Source: a virus. Taken from it: a stretch of 36,387 bases of DNA. The notes beneath the pieces were generated by a model that saw nothing but the letters and a program-made list of their open reading frames with translations, ran no database searches and was not told the origin of the DNA. The stretch spans positions 1 through 36,387 of the IMG/VR virus record IMGVR_UViG_3300020162_001770. One strand, given 5' to 3'. Positions 5,753 through 13,820 of the stretch are shown here, in pieces. The position numbers and the translations under genes were made by a program. The stretch's first letter is position 1, and the number at the start of each line of letters is the position of its first letter.

Positions 5753-6249
5753 TCCATTCTCCCTGCTGGCATATAATCTTCAAAAGAAACAGTTTTTGCT
5801 TCTTCAATCGTTTCAAACTCATACTTAACATTTCTTTCATGAATCTTTTTAGTAACAGGATCTAATTCAAGAATCCATTTATGATCAGCTTCATCACAAT
5901 TATGATAAATATGAAGATGATCAAGATAAGGAGCAATTGCTAAAAAGAAAACCTCATGCTGACCCCACTTATCATTATAACTAAAATCAAAACAAACTTG
6001 GTTCTTAATCAACAAAGAACTATAATCCCAACCTAAAATAGATGAAAACAAATGATCAACTTCAGTCAAATGCTCATCATAGTTTTTATCAGTCCAAGAA
6101 AACCAGTATTCCCTTTCAGAATTTGGACCATAAGACCCACCTCTTTTCAAATCATCTCTCTTATTCAAATCTTTTAAGGCTTGAATAATAGCACTAGCAT
6201 TTTTCTCATCATAATGCATTGTCCCAGAAATATCAATATATGTACCCAT
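5749..6249 (-). CDS. Hypothetical phage protein
   Basis: A 166-residue protein starting MGTYIDISGTMHYDEKNA. The ATG at 6249 is preferred over an upstream TTG because GGAG lies 6 bases before it. The opening 'xIxISGxxxYDE', then the mid-protein YWFSWTDKNYDE and LDHLHIYHNCDE strands, suggest a mixed alpha/beta fold. I cannot assign a family. Confidence 0.7.
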   Translation of the reverse strand: MGTYIDISGTMHYDEKNASAIIQALKDLNKRDDLKRGGSYGPNSEREYWFSWTDKNYDEHLTEVDHLFSSILGWDYSSLLIKNQVCFDFSYNDKWGQHEVFFLAIAPYLDHLHIYHNCDEADHKWILELDPVTKKIHERNVKYEFETIEEAKTVSFEDYMPAGRME

Positions 6250-6250
6250 C

Positions 6251-6676
6251 TTATGCTCCAATCATCAATTCTTTGTGTGTACGATATGAAAATTCAATTG
6301 CCATACTAATAGCTTCACTCAATGTGTGACAAACATATTCTAAAGAAGGAATACTATAAACAGTATCATCTTCATACTCAATATGTAATTCAAACCAAGG
6401 ATTGTTAATCCATTCAATAGTGCCTGCTTCTTGTAAATCAAATAAGTCTTTATCATTATTGATATTACAAGAGATTAAATCCTTAGGCTTCCTTAATGCA
6501 TGAGCTTCTTGTTTATTTACATAGTAAGCAATTCTTGTTTCTCCTAAAGGAATAATAAAAATATTACTTTTTTCACCTTCGACTTTTACTAATGGCAAAT
6601 CATATCCATCTGCATACCAAACAGCATCTTCTCTGCCAAGTTCTCTTTGATCATCTTCAAAATATATTGAATACAT
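6251..6676 (-). CDS. Hypothetical phage protein
   Basis: A 141-residue acidic protein with alternating strands (SNIFIIPLGETRIAYYVN, WFELHIEYEDDTVYSI) and a final helix (LSEAISMAIEFSYRTHKEL). Strong GGAGG ribosome-binding site. Its stop lies one base before the next start. Function not recognised. Confidence 0.7.
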   Translation of the reverse strand: MYSIYFEDDQRELGREDAVWYADGYDLPLVKVEGEKSNIFIIPLGETRIAYYVNKQEAHALRKPKDLISCNINNDKDLFDLQEAGTIEWINNPWFELHIEYEDDTVYSIPSLEYVCHTLSEAISMAIEFSYRTHKELMIGA

Positions 6677-6691
6677 AAAACCTCCAAATAA

Positions 6692-6949
6692 TTATTTATT
6701 GTTTACAATACTTCCAAGAAGATAAGCAAAAACATCAAGCCTATCTTGTTCAGTTAGATTATCTTTGTAATACATAATTGCTGAATCAATAACATCTTTT
6801 GTAAACTCTTTATCATACTTATGCTTCTTCAACACAGTAATAAGATGATTTGACCACTCAATAGAAAAAGCCAAACCAGGATCATTTTCTTTTGATGTAC
6901 TTTTCTTGATACCAGCAAATGTTCTTAAGAATCTTTTAACAACAGTCAT
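6692..6949 (-). CDS. Small helical hypothetical protein
   Basis: An 85-residue, all-helical protein with a basic N-terminus (MTVVKRFLRTFAGIKKS) and amphipathic helices (FSIEWSNHLITVLKKHK, QDRLDVFAYLLGSIV). ATGA overlap with the preceding KTSC-like gene. No known domain. Confidence 0.7.
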   Translation of the reverse strand: MTVVKRFLRTFAGIKKSTSKENDPGLAFSIEWSNHLITVLKKHKYDKEFTKDVIDSAIMYYKDNLTEQDRLDVFAYLLGSIVNNK

Positions 6950-7224
6950 TCATTCTCCCAAGGTTTAACTACCCTATTGCCAATGTAATTTGGTTTAATT
7001 AACTTACTAAAAGCAGAACCAAAAGATTCTGAATCAAAACATCTAGAAAGCACACCTAAAGGTAAATCGCTATAAGAATACCTTATACCATTTGAGAATG
7101 TAACAATTAGATCACCATTAACTTTATAAAAGTCAGTCATATCCTTGTTGTTTGATATAGAAATATAAACAATATCAGTAATATTACTAGAAGCTAAATC
7201 ATCAATTTCAATTCTAATCTTCAA
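6946..7224 (-). CDS. KTSC-domain-like protein, TTG start
   Basis: A 92-residue protein. After a short N-terminal strand, residues 20-80 follow the KTSC layout: a strand VYISIS, then LIVTFSNGIRYSYSDLP, then the helix start VLSRCFDSESFGSAFSKLIKPNY (compare 'LxVxFxNGxxYxYxxVP...SxGxxFxxxIRxxY'). KTSC domains occur in phages and beside lysyl-tRNA synthetase and have no settled function. The only start that keeps the domain is a TTG overlapping the upstream stop by 11 bp. Confidence 0.65.
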   Translation of the reverse strand: MKIRIEIDDLASSNITDIVYISISNNKDMTDFYKVNGDLIVTFSNGIRYSYSDLPLGVLSRCFDSESFGSAFSKLIKPNYIGNRVVKPWENE

Positions 7225-7588
7225 TGTCCAACTCCAATTCTATTGCTATCTCTTCATCTATACCAAACTCATCAGCAAGCTTTTCATAATCAAAACCATC
7301 ATCAGGTGTTTTACCTGATTTAAAAAGATCATTATGATAACCAAGATTCTTTTGTATCTCGCGATAAGTTGCTGAATACGGATTATAAAAATATTCTTTG
7401 AATGGCCCTACTACATCTTCTCCAGTAGTATATTCAAATATCCTTGCATACCAATTATCTGGTTTCAATCCATGTTGCCTTTGGCAAATCCTATTGGCTT
7501 TGCTTAAAGCTTCTTGAATAGTACCAGTGTCATCAACACGAATAGGTATTCTGAACTCTACTACATAATAGTTATCAAACTTAGGCAT
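7214..7588 (-). CDS. Hypothetical phage protein
   Basis: A 124-residue acidic protein. An N-terminal strand-helix unit (YYVVEFRIPIRVDDTGTIQEALSKA) resembles the opening of gene 842-1099, with a strand, the RIDED/RVDDT turn and a helix. A tail ends in repeated Glu/Asp. It begins one base after the 41-aa membrane protein gene. No domain recognised. Confidence 0.7.
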   Translation of the reverse strand: MPKFDNYYVVEFRIPIRVDDTGTIQEALSKANRICQRQHGLKPDNWYARIFEYTTGEDVVGPFKEYFYNPYSATYREIQKNLGYHNDLFKSGKTPDDGFDYEKLADEFGIDEEIAIELELDIED

Positions 7589-7589
7589 A

Positions 7590-7715
7590 TTATCCTAACA
7601 AAGCAATCAAGGCTGCACCTGCAAAACCTAAACTAAGTATAAAAAACAATGGTATCATTGAAATTAAAACAAAAATTATTATTATAAAAGCTATCGGATA
7701 CAATAATCTATACAT
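7590..7715 (-). CDS. 41-aa double-membrane-spanning small protein
   Basis: A short frame (MYRLLYPIAFIIIIFVLISM...) that is almost entirely hydrophobic. Residues 8-29 make one long transmembrane segment and 30-40 a Gly/Ala-rich second segment. Its ATG overlaps by one base the TGA of the large GHKL/HExxH gene (TGATG), and it ends one base before the next start, so it fills the gap exactly. Size and topology would suit a holin-like or accessory membrane peptide, but no family is recognised. Confidence 0.65.
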   Translation of the reverse strand: MYRLLYPIAFIIIIFVLISMIPLFFILSLGFAGAALIALLG

Positions 7716-9373
7716 CAGATATCATCCACACTAATAACATTCTCAAGACCATTAATAATAAGTCCTGTACCATCATTATTAACAGATAGCATACCAGACA
7801 TAAAAGTCACAATCTTACGACCATTGTAAACACAATCATTATTGATTACAAACATTTTCTTCGCAACCCTTAGAACTAAAGATTTAGATGAAAAAGATGG
7901 AATGATATCCCAATCCATAGAACCACCCAAAGATGACAACTTGTCAATGGGAAATACTATCATACCGTCAATCACTTGATGAACGGATTCCTTGAAATAT
8001 TTCGTCATCAGTTTACCAATTCTCATATCAGCAAGGTCTCTAAACTTTTTGCCAGCATCATTACCATCAACATAGCCAGATGAAAGATGATCATATTCAT
8101 GGATAATAGTTGAAACAATATTCTCAACACTATCACAGCAATGATCCAAATTGATAAGAATAATACGATCTTCAACAGGACTCTTCATATTAATAGTCAT
8201 ACCAAGATTCTTTTCAATACTTGAAGTAAAGATACCAATCCTATTAGAATCAATAACATAATCTAAATTAGGCTCAAAGTGTCGAGCAATATCCAATGCC
8301 TTAACAACATTAGGATAATCATTTAAATTGTAATCAATCTCAAATTTGTATTCTTCACCAGCAACAGTCAAATAGTTTTTGACATTCTTGTTATTAAGAA
8401 TAGTATAGAAATTGTTATTTGCTACATACACAGGATTATAACCACGCAATGTAATTGCATCTTTTACACCAAAAGCCATAGCTTCTCTATCAAAGATAAC
8501 AGAGTTATCTCCATAGATATTTAGAAATGATGTCTTAATCCCTCCAAATGCACCAGAGTAACTATAAGCAGAGAGATTAGCCCTGGCAAATTCAAAATGA
8601 TTATTATCTACCATACCAGCGTTAATAAAATCTCTGCACAATTCATTATCTTCAAGATGTGCTAATACTGTAGAGATCTTATACTCTAAGTCCCAAAGAG
8701 ATCCAACAGTTCTCTCTTCGTTAAGAATAAGACTATTAATATTGTAATCAAACAAAGATGTATATTCATCAGTCGAATAAACTAATACTCCATGACAATA
8801 TACTCTAAACAATTTGTCAATCTTTTTGAGTAGACTAACATCATTAACTTGAAGAAGTACTTCACGATTTACAGAGAAATACTTATCAAAATTATTATGA
8901 ATTTGCATAAGCTCAGGTGCAGCAGTAATGAAAACAGAAAACTCACCACTAACAGGTTTGATTTCGCTTTTATCAACAATACTAACATTCCAACTACCAC
9001 CATCAACAGCACCGTCAATGGCATTTGCAATTGCTTCACGATAGATTTGAAATGAATCAATCCAAGATAAAGAACCTGCTTCTAATGTAAAAGATGAAGG
9101 CTTACGGTAATCACCATAATCATAAGCAATACATTCAATATCATCTTCCATTTGTTTTACATATTGCATAACAAATGGTCCAGTATTATCATTACCACTA
9201 AACCACCATTCCCAACCATTTCGTAAAGCTGCAATTGGGGCAAACTTAATACCTGAACCAAATTGACCAATCGTATTTGGATCATTTCTCTTAGTTGAAA
9301 GACCAAGCTTCTCCAGAGCAATTCTAGAGACATTCTCGGCAGTATTAGTAATTTTCAAATACTTAGTAGACAT
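7715..9373 (-). CDS. GHKL-ATPase-like protein with HExxH metalloprotease motif
   Basis: At 552 residues this is the largest protein of the left operon. Residues 1-120 carry IGQFGSGIKFA (35-45), like the G-box lid of GHKL ATPases, and then REAIANAID (112-120), like the N-box. The boxes are in the reverse of the usual order, so the ATP-binding fold may be permuted. Residues 372-470 hold HEYDH (425-429), an HExxH zinc-protease motif, followed by a possible third ligand in a DLADMR helix. I recall 'IGQFGxGxKxA' proteins from other phages and metagenomes, uncharacterised. The fusion suggests an ATP-gated protease or a decoy acting on host proteins. RBS AGGAAGG. Confidence 0.7.
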   Translation of the reverse strand: MSTKYLKITNTAENVSRIALEKLGLSTKRNDPNTIGQFGSGIKFAPIAALRNGWEWWFSGNDNTGPFVMQYVKQMEDDIECIAYDYGDYRKPSSFTLEAGSLSWIDSFQIYREAIANAIDGAVDGGSWNVSIVDKSEIKPVSGEFSVFITAAPELMQIHNNFDKYFSVNREVLLQVNDVSLLKKIDKLFRVYCHGVLVYSTDEYTSLFDYNINSLILNEERTVGSLWDLEYKISTVLAHLEDNELCRDFINAGMVDNNHFEFARANLSAYSYSGAFGGIKTSFLNIYGDNSVIFDREAMAFGVKDAITLRGYNPVYVANNNFYTILNNKNVKNYLTVAGEEYKFEIDYNLNDYPNVVKALDIARHFEPNLDYVIDSNRIGIFTSSIEKNLGMTINMKSPVEDRIILINLDHCCDSVENIVSTIIHEYDHLSSGYVDGNDAGKKFRDLADMRIGKLMTKYFKESVHQVIDGMIVFPIDKLSSLGGSMDWDIIPSFSSKSLVLRVAKKMFVINNDCVYNGRKIVTFMSGMLSVNNDGTGLIINGLENVISVDDI

Positions 9374-9377
9374 TGTA

Positions 9378-9839
9378 TCAACCTTCCTTTTTTAGTTTCT
9401 CTTTATAATCTAAAGCGAATACGGTTATAAGTGATTTAATTTCTGCAACAGAAAGAATAATGTTTCGCCGGGCATAATCTTTTGCCAAACGCAAAGCCCA
9501 ATCAGAATTCTTGATGTAACTAACATTTGTAGACAGACCAATATGCTTATGCACAATGTCAGGAGTTAACTTATTGTCAATCCATTCACCATCAACAAAG
9601 CTAGTAGTGAAAGAAAGGTTATCATATTTCTCCATGATTTTCCATCTCGCATACCATTCTTTAGCGTTAGTATCAGTAATATTACCAATGCCAACAGCCA
9701 TAGAACCAAAAATCATAGTCTTAGTTTGAGCATTCACATCATGATATAATTCACCAATATCAGGACTATGCTGAACCCATAACTCGTCAGGATTTTCTTT
9801 AAAATACGCAACTCTTTCAGTACTCCAATTTAAACTCAT
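9378..9839 (-). CDS. Hypothetical phage protein
   Basis: A 153-residue protein starting MSLNWSTERVAYFKENPDEL. The ATG at 9839 has a GAGAGGAG site upstream and lies one base after the previous stop; the frame open to 9875 is shadow. A helical segment with IFGSMAVGIGNIT is followed by an aromatic ARWKIMEKYDN stretch. Its position directly upstream of the GHKL/HExxH gene makes a shared role possible, but no family is recognised. Confidence 0.7.
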   Translation of the reverse strand: MSLNWSTERVAYFKENPDELWVQHSPDIGELYHDVNAQTKTMIFGSMAVGIGNITDTNAKEWYARWKIMEKYDNLSFTTSFVDGEWIDNKLTPDIVHKHIGLSTNVSYIKNSDWALRLAKDYARRNIILSVAEIKSLITVFALDYKEKLKKEG

Positions 9840-9840
9840 T

Positions 9841-10539
9841 TCAGGACTCCTCTCCAAATTTGAACTTATCTCCATGAACTAATGAAAGATTATCTTTCAC
9901 CTTATTAGTCAACCATTCAGCATTCAATGCAAAATAGGCACTCTCTTCACTTACTAACTTAGCAGTATTCATAACAATCTTATTAAAGTCATCACGACTA
10001 ATAGTAATACTGTTACTTGGAACGCTATTAGGAACAGAATTAGTAACACTAGGATTATTACTAGCGTCAGTCACTTTCAAATTACTAAGAGCAAGATCGT
10101 CTAATGCTTTAACTTCCTCTGCAATAAAAGATTCAGGATCACGTAATCCCCTTACAACACTAACTTTGAAATCCAAATCTTTCTCAACCAAATACAAAAA
10201 CGCTTTTGCAATTGCATCTGTAAAAGCATGACCTGTACCACAACCATTCCCTGGCACATATGATTCCAAAAGACTTTGTGCTTCATCATTAACATTAAGT
10301 TCATCTGGAATATCCAAATAATCTCTCAATGTAGTAGACAAGTCATAAAAGTCAAGATGTTCTTGAATATTACTTGCCAATTCTTCATGATCAATTTCAT
10401 CAATTACTTTGCTGGATAGTGAATCGTAATCAATTTCTTCCAACAATTCTTCAATATAGTTTTGCTTGTTGTCCGAAATAAAATTTTGAATAAATTCCTC
10501 AATATCTGAGGTAGGGATACTAATATTGATATTTTCCAT
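9841..10539 (-). CDS. Acidic helical hypothetical protein
   Basis: A 232-residue protein. The N-terminal 100 residues are strongly acidic and helical. A cysteine- and glycine-containing turn (YVPGNGCGTGHAF, 94-106) precedes a helix. Then comes an Asn/Ser/Val/Pro-rich low-complexity linker (about 162-180) and a C-terminal helical domain. The linker shows it is two-domain. RBS GGAGAAAAC. Function unknown. Confidence 0.7.
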   Translation of the reverse strand: MENINISIPTSDIEEFIQNFISDNKQNYIEELLEEIDYDSLSSKVIDEIDHEELASNIQEHLDFYDLSTTLRDYLDIPDELNVNDEAQSLLESYVPGNGCGTGHAFTDAIAKAFLYLVEKDLDFKVSVVRGLRDPESFIAEEVKALDDLALSNLKVTDASNNPSVTNSVPNSVPSNSITISRDDFNKIVMNTAKLVSEESAYFALNAEWLTNKVKDNLSLVHGDKFKFGEES

Positions 10540-10551
10540 TTTGTTTTCTCC

Positions 10552-10929
10552 TTAGTTGATTTCTGATGTTTCAATTAGATTTTCAATAACTCTTTCAGCA
10601 TATTCATAAATGTATGAATTTTTAGAAACTTTCATCGACGCATGGTCAAACCAATCTTGATAATGATATTCAATATATTCAATACAGTTATCACTATCAA
10701 CAAAAACATTTAGCCAATCAGCAGGGCCACCCGTACTAAAAAGAATTTTAACAACTTTTTTAGTTGTAACTTCTAAAGGCAAATTCCAAAATTCTTCAAT
10801 TGCTTCATACGTATCTTCAGAATTTTTATTATCATTTATTTTTTCAATTAAAGTTTCCATATAAATGGACCAATCATCACACTTGCCCTGAATCAAATCT
10901 TGGCAAGTCTTTTTCTCATTGTCAGACAT
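10552..10929 (-). CDS. Phage protein with STGGPADW motif
   Basis: A 125-residue protein with the run KILFSTGGPADWLNVFVD followed by YHYQDWFDHASMKV. I recall the pairing of an STGGPxxW strand-turn with a DWFD helix from uncharacterised proteins of actinophages and other tailed phages. A GAGAG ribosome-binding site precedes the ATG. Function unknown. Confidence 0.7.
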   Translation of the reverse strand: MSDNEKKTCQDLIQGKCDDWSIYMETLIEKINDNKNSEDTYEAIEEFWNLPLEVTTKKVVKILFSTGGPADWLNVFVDSDNCIEYIEYHYQDWFDHASMKVSKNSYIYEYAERVIENLIETSEIN

Positions 10930-10941
10930 TTTCTCTCTTTT

Positions 10942-11043
10942 CTATAGGTTGTATATTTTAGATATTTTACACAAAGGAACACCACCATTTTCTAACACAT
11001 ACTCTAATGAAAATTGAGTATGTGCTAGAAAACGATATGGCAT
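10942..11043 (-). CDS. 33-aa small protein spanning a hairpin
   Basis: A frame starting MPYRFLAHTQFSLEYVLENG that begins 4 bases after the ParB-like gene stop and ends 12 bases before the next start, filling the gap with normal spacing. The ribosome-binding site is weak (GAGTGAG). The frame is read through a 17-bp inverted repeat, so the DNA may be serving as RNA structure instead of, or as well as, protein. No homologue known to me. Confidence 0.45.
   Translation of the reverse strand: MPYRFLAHTQFSLEYVLENGGVPLCKISKIYNL
10988..11032 (-). promoter_or_regulatory. 17-bp hairpin, fully paired only in the minus-strand RNA
   Basis: Arms 10988-11004 and 11016-11032 pair over 17 positions around an 11-nt loop. 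The one non-Watson-Crick position (10995/11025) is A-C on the plus strand but U-G on the minus strand. The helix is therefore complete in the minus transcript. It lies 3' of the ParB-like gene, is not followed by a U-run, and overlaps the 33-codon frame. A processing or stability element is likely. Confidence 0.5.
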
Positions 11044-11047
11044 TTAA

Positions 11048-11950
11048 TCACTCACTCAAATAATTTTTAGCGTCTGCTGATAATACAATATACTTATCAA
11101 TCTTATTCTTTGTAAGCTTGTAATTGTAGTTATCAATAATCATTGATGACAATGTTATTGATTTCGTAACAAATTTAACATCACTTGCAATCATATGAGA
11201 TTTAGCGATAGCCAATGATGGTTCGCCTAACTTCTTAATTGCTAACGCAAGTCTGTCAGTATCTACATTTTTATACTTTACAATAATTGTAGAAACTGCT
11301 GTAATATATTCTGCTTGAAACGATGTAGAATTATTTCCATTGGCACTTAGTAATACTTTGATTACTTTTTCTAAGTTAATAATTCCTATCTTATTATTAA
11401 CTTTATGTAGAGTACCAATGGCTCTTATTACACCATCTCCAGGCTTATCGCCAACACAAATGTTATTACGATTAAGCATGTTATTGAGTTCAATTAACTC
11501 AACATCACCAGATTTAATTGATGCTTTGTACAAATCAGATTTCTTAGGCTTTGTACGATTCTCATTCATAATAACAAACAATCGTGCTTCATCTTCAATA
11601 GTTAAATCAAAGAATACAATTGCATTGATATCAGTATTGCCATAACCTAATTGCTTCAAAGCTTCAACTCTATGCTGACCGTCAATGATATACAAATCAC
11701 CATTCTCACGGATAGACAAAGTTACAACCCCAATAGCATTTGGATCATAATTCTTAATGATATTGGCTACTTTAATCTTATTGACATCACGCTGATAAGA
11801 CAAATCAACCATCAAATCAGCAGGCTTCACCTTAGATGAAAGCTTATTCTTAATCTTGACACTAATGCCAAGATTCCTTTTTATTTCCTCAATAGAAGCA
11901 GTTTCTTCTGCTTGTTTCGTGATTTCTTCAAAAATCTGGTCGCTATACAT
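11048..11950 (-). CDS. ParB/DGQHR-domain protein
   Basis: A 300-residue protein. Residues 45-160 carry a ParB/Srx-like domain: YQRD (52-55), IIDGQHRVEALKQLG (88-102) and NENRTKPKKSD. The DGQHR core is the conserved nucleotide/phosphate-handling motif of this superfamily, which includes CTPases, nucleases and regulators. The C-terminal half is helical. ATG at 11950 is chosen over a TTG because it has GAGGAA and an 8-bp overlap with the upstream 48-codon gene. There is no partner ParA in the window, so plasmid-type partition is not supported; a nuclease or regulatory role is open. Confidence 0.8.
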   Translation of the reverse strand: MYSDQIFEEITKQAEETASIEEIKRNLGISVKIKNKLSSKVKPADLMVDLSYQRDVNKIKVANIIKNYDPNAIGVVTLSIRENGDLYIIDGQHRVEALKQLGYGNTDINAIVFFDLTIEDEARLFVIMNENRTKPKKSDLYKASIKSGDVELIELNNMLNRNNICVGDKPGDGVIRAIGTLHKVNNKIGIINLEKVIKVLLSANGNNSTSFQAEYITAVSTIIVKYKNVDTDRLALAIKKLGEPSLAIAKSHMIASDVKFVTKSITLSSMIIDNYNYKLTKNKIDKYIVLSADAKNYLSE

Positions 11951-12089
11951 AATGTAATTCCTCAATATCTGTTGTAATGTAAACTAAATTGCCTGCTATT
12001 GTTTCTTCACATTCTCTATCTGACATGATTTGTGCAATCATTTCTGCTTCAGATTGAGAATTCAATGGGATGACAGTTGTTTTTGTCAT
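11943..12089 (-). CDS. 48-aa small protein between whiB and parB-like gene
   Basis: A frame starting MTKTTVIPLNSQSEAEMIAQ. It begins in an ATGA overlap with the WhiB stop and ends in an 8-bp ATGTATAG overlap with the ParB-like start, both standard junctions here. An N-terminal strand is followed by a helix (SEAEMIAQIMSDRECEETIAG) and a final strand; two-strand-plus-helix proteins of this size often act as partners or inhibitors. No family recognised. Confidence 0.65.
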   Translation of the reverse strand: MTKTTVIPLNSQSEAEMIAQIMSDRECEETIAGNLVYITTDIEELHYV

Positions 12090-12400
12090 CGTAATTGCAT
12101 ATCGCTTTTCCACTTGATAGCCTTTCTAATTAACTCATCATCAATTTCATCATATGGGGCAAAAAACTTTTTACGTTCTCTAGCCGTAAGGCCACCCCAG
12201 ATACCAAACTCTTCCTTATTTCTAACCGCTTTAGTTAAACATTCAAATCTAACTGGGCATGTTTTACAAATAGACACTGCTTTTGAAATAGCCAACTTAA
12301 TGCTTTGATTATGAATTGGTCCTCCGTCAACATAAAACATATTGACATCAATTTCTTTGTCTCTACAAGCAGCTTTTTCTTCTAAAACTGAATCAATCAT
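12086..12400 (-). CDS. whiB: WhiB-family iron-sulfur transcription factor
   Basis: A 104-residue protein with the four WhiB cysteines, C12 (AACRD), C45, C48 (CKTC) and C54 (RFEC), which hold a [4Fe-4S] cluster, followed by the GIWGG turn (66-70) and a basic RERKK tail for DNA contact. WhiB proteins are restricted to Actinobacteria and their phages and act through the primary sigma factor. The phage copy may redirect host transcription or block superinfection, as reported for mycobacteriophage WhiB. It starts in an 8-bp overlap with the upstream gene. This is the best host marker in the window. Confidence 0.92.
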   Translation of the reverse strand: MIDSVLEEKAACRDKEIDVNMFYVDGGPIHNQSIKLAISKAVSICKTCPVRFECLTKAVRNKEEFGIWGGLTARERKKFFAPYDEIDDELIRKAIKWKSDMQLR

Positions 12401-12839
12401 TTACTTGTTCATCTCCTTCTTCGTCAAAAAACTTTAGCATTTGATTAACTTCCTTATTGATATCATAAAATGGTATTGTTGCAGCATTATCAAAAAGATC
12501 AGGAACAACTTCTTCTTCCTGCATTCTAATGTACTCAGCAAAATCATCTGTATCTATAAAAGTTATTAGAGTCATAACAAAATAACTCAAAGCAGTAACC
12601 GTATCAGTTGCTCTACTTACAATAACATTTGCACCATCTTCATTTTCAGAATCTTCATAACATTCATTCATTGTTCTCATAATCCAAGTAATATTAGATA
12701 CATAAGATGTAGGATCAATTTCCTTCATATATCCAACTAACCTAGAAAATATTTCAGCATACTGTGTACCATCAATAATCCCATCTGGAATCCTTAAGTC
12801 AGCATTAGCCAAATTCTCTGCATCATCATCATCAAACAC
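12393..12839 (-). CDS. Acidic hypothetical protein, probable GTG start
   Basis: A 148-residue acidic protein (FDDDDAENLANADLRIPDG...). An ATG exists at 12845, but the GAGG site would touch it. The GTG at 12839 has GAGG at 6 bases and gives the recurrent 8-bp overlap (GTGTTTGA), so I prefer it. Helical throughout, with a hydrophobic segment (ALSYFVMTLITFI, about 86-98). No family recognised. Confidence 0.65.
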   Translation of the reverse strand: MFDDDDAENLANADLRIPDGIIDGTQYAEIFSRLVGYMKEIDPTSYVSNITWIMRTMNECYEDSENEDGANVIVSRATDTVTALSYFVMTLITFIDTDDFAEYIRMQEEEVVPDLFDNAATIPFYDINKEVNQMLKFFDEEGDEQVND

Positions 12840-13422
12840 TTTCATCCTCTATTCCATTATTAATAAGATTTTCTTGAGATTCAACTAAAGACGTTTCATA
12901 CTCCTCAATATAGTTATCAGTAATCTGGTCAATTTTTGTATAACTTTCGACTGTCAATTGTGAAAGAACAACTCCATTCATACACTTATAGAAACCTTCA
13001 AAACACATTCCGGGTTCTTCAAACTGTAAGTGAAATAAAACATCCTTATACAACTCAGAAAGTTTTCTAATTCCTTCTTCTGGAGGACTCCAAGCAGTAT
13101 CAAATCTAAAACAATAATACTTAAGATTCTCCTTTCCATTGTCATCTTCCTCAACTAACTGAAGTTCACTAATATCCCATTTGGTACCCCAATTATTAAT
13201 TCTCCAGTAATACCAATCAGTAGCACCATATTTTTCAAATAAACGATTTGATTCTTCACTATCAGAAGGTTTACTAAATGTAGCTTTAACATCAGCCAAC
13301 TCTTTAGGAGTAGGAATGTTATTCTCAAAGAATTCGTTTGTATCTTTGAAACTATTATAAAATCTTTCAACCTCTTCACTTTTACCAATAACTGCTAATT
13401 CATTACAGCACCAATTAGGCAT
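12832..13422 (-). CDS. YubB-like (DUF1281) ferredoxin-fold protein
   Basis: A 196-residue protein starting MPNWCCNELAVIGKSEEVERF, the hallmark opening of DUF1281/YubB proteins (MPNWCxNxLxVxG). It also has the later motifs NNWGTKWD and FRFDTAWSPP typical of that family. The start at 13422 overlaps the upstream TGA by one base. Such proteins are common on phages and plasmids; the domain is a ferredoxin-like fold and function is not established. Confidence 0.8.
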   Translation of the reverse strand: MPNWCCNELAVIGKSEEVERFYNSFKDTNEFFENNIPTPKELADVKATFSKPSDSEESNRLFEKYGATDWYYWRINNWGTKWDISELQLVEEDDNGKENLKYYCFRFDTAWSPPEEGIRKLSELYKDVLFHLQFEEPGMCFEGFYKCMNGVVLSQLTVESYTKIDQITDNYIEEYETSLVESQENLINNGIEDESV

Positions 13423-13820
13423 CACATACTCCATATCTTTTTATTGTTTGGACAAAAATTAATAACAGCAGAATTAACAATAGCTACTTGCAAGTCTGCT
13501 TCTTCTTGATTAGAAGATCCTTCATTTATTCTTGAAACAATGTCATCAGCCATCATTCCTTGAGTCATTAAATCACACCATATATGACCAAATTCAATCA
13601 ATGTTTCATTATCAAACATAGAAGGTGAACTACCATAGTAATAATATAAATCATCAATATATGCTAATTCACTTGGAATTTCATTAATAACAACTGTATT
13701 TTCAATAACATAATTAGTACTTGTTAAAGGAACTAATGTTGTATTAGGAACACTATTGCTACTAGAACAAGCCATTGCTAATGGAACAAAAACTAAAAAC
13801 TTTTTATTTCTTAATACCAT
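13422..13820 (-). CDS. DUF732-like secreted lipoprotein candidate
   Basis: A 132-residue protein. A basic start (MVLRNKK) and hydrophobic FLVFVPLAMA lead to C18, a weak lipobox. After a Thr/Asn linker, the C-terminal domain has GHIWCDLMTQG, a helix with DLQVAIVNSAV, and NFCP (C82 and C123). This matches the DUF732 pattern 'G..vC..l..G...Av..yCP' known from secreted actinobacterial proteins. If exported it would sit on the cell surface, where superinfection exclusion is a natural hypothesis. The start overlaps the upstream gene by 10 bp. Confidence 0.65.
   Translation of the reverse strand: MVLRNKKFLVFVPLAMACSSSNSVPNTTLVPLTSTNYVIENTVVINEIPSELAYIDDLYYYYGSSPSMFDNETLIEFGHIWCDLMTQGMMADDIVSRINEGSSNQEEADLQVAIVNSAVINFCPNNKKIWSM

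Noticed and set aside
11048-11950. Plasmid-like partition locus from the ParB-like protein
   Set aside because: No ParA ATPase or parS-like repeat cluster lies nearby, and the DGQHR type is common in phages without partition.
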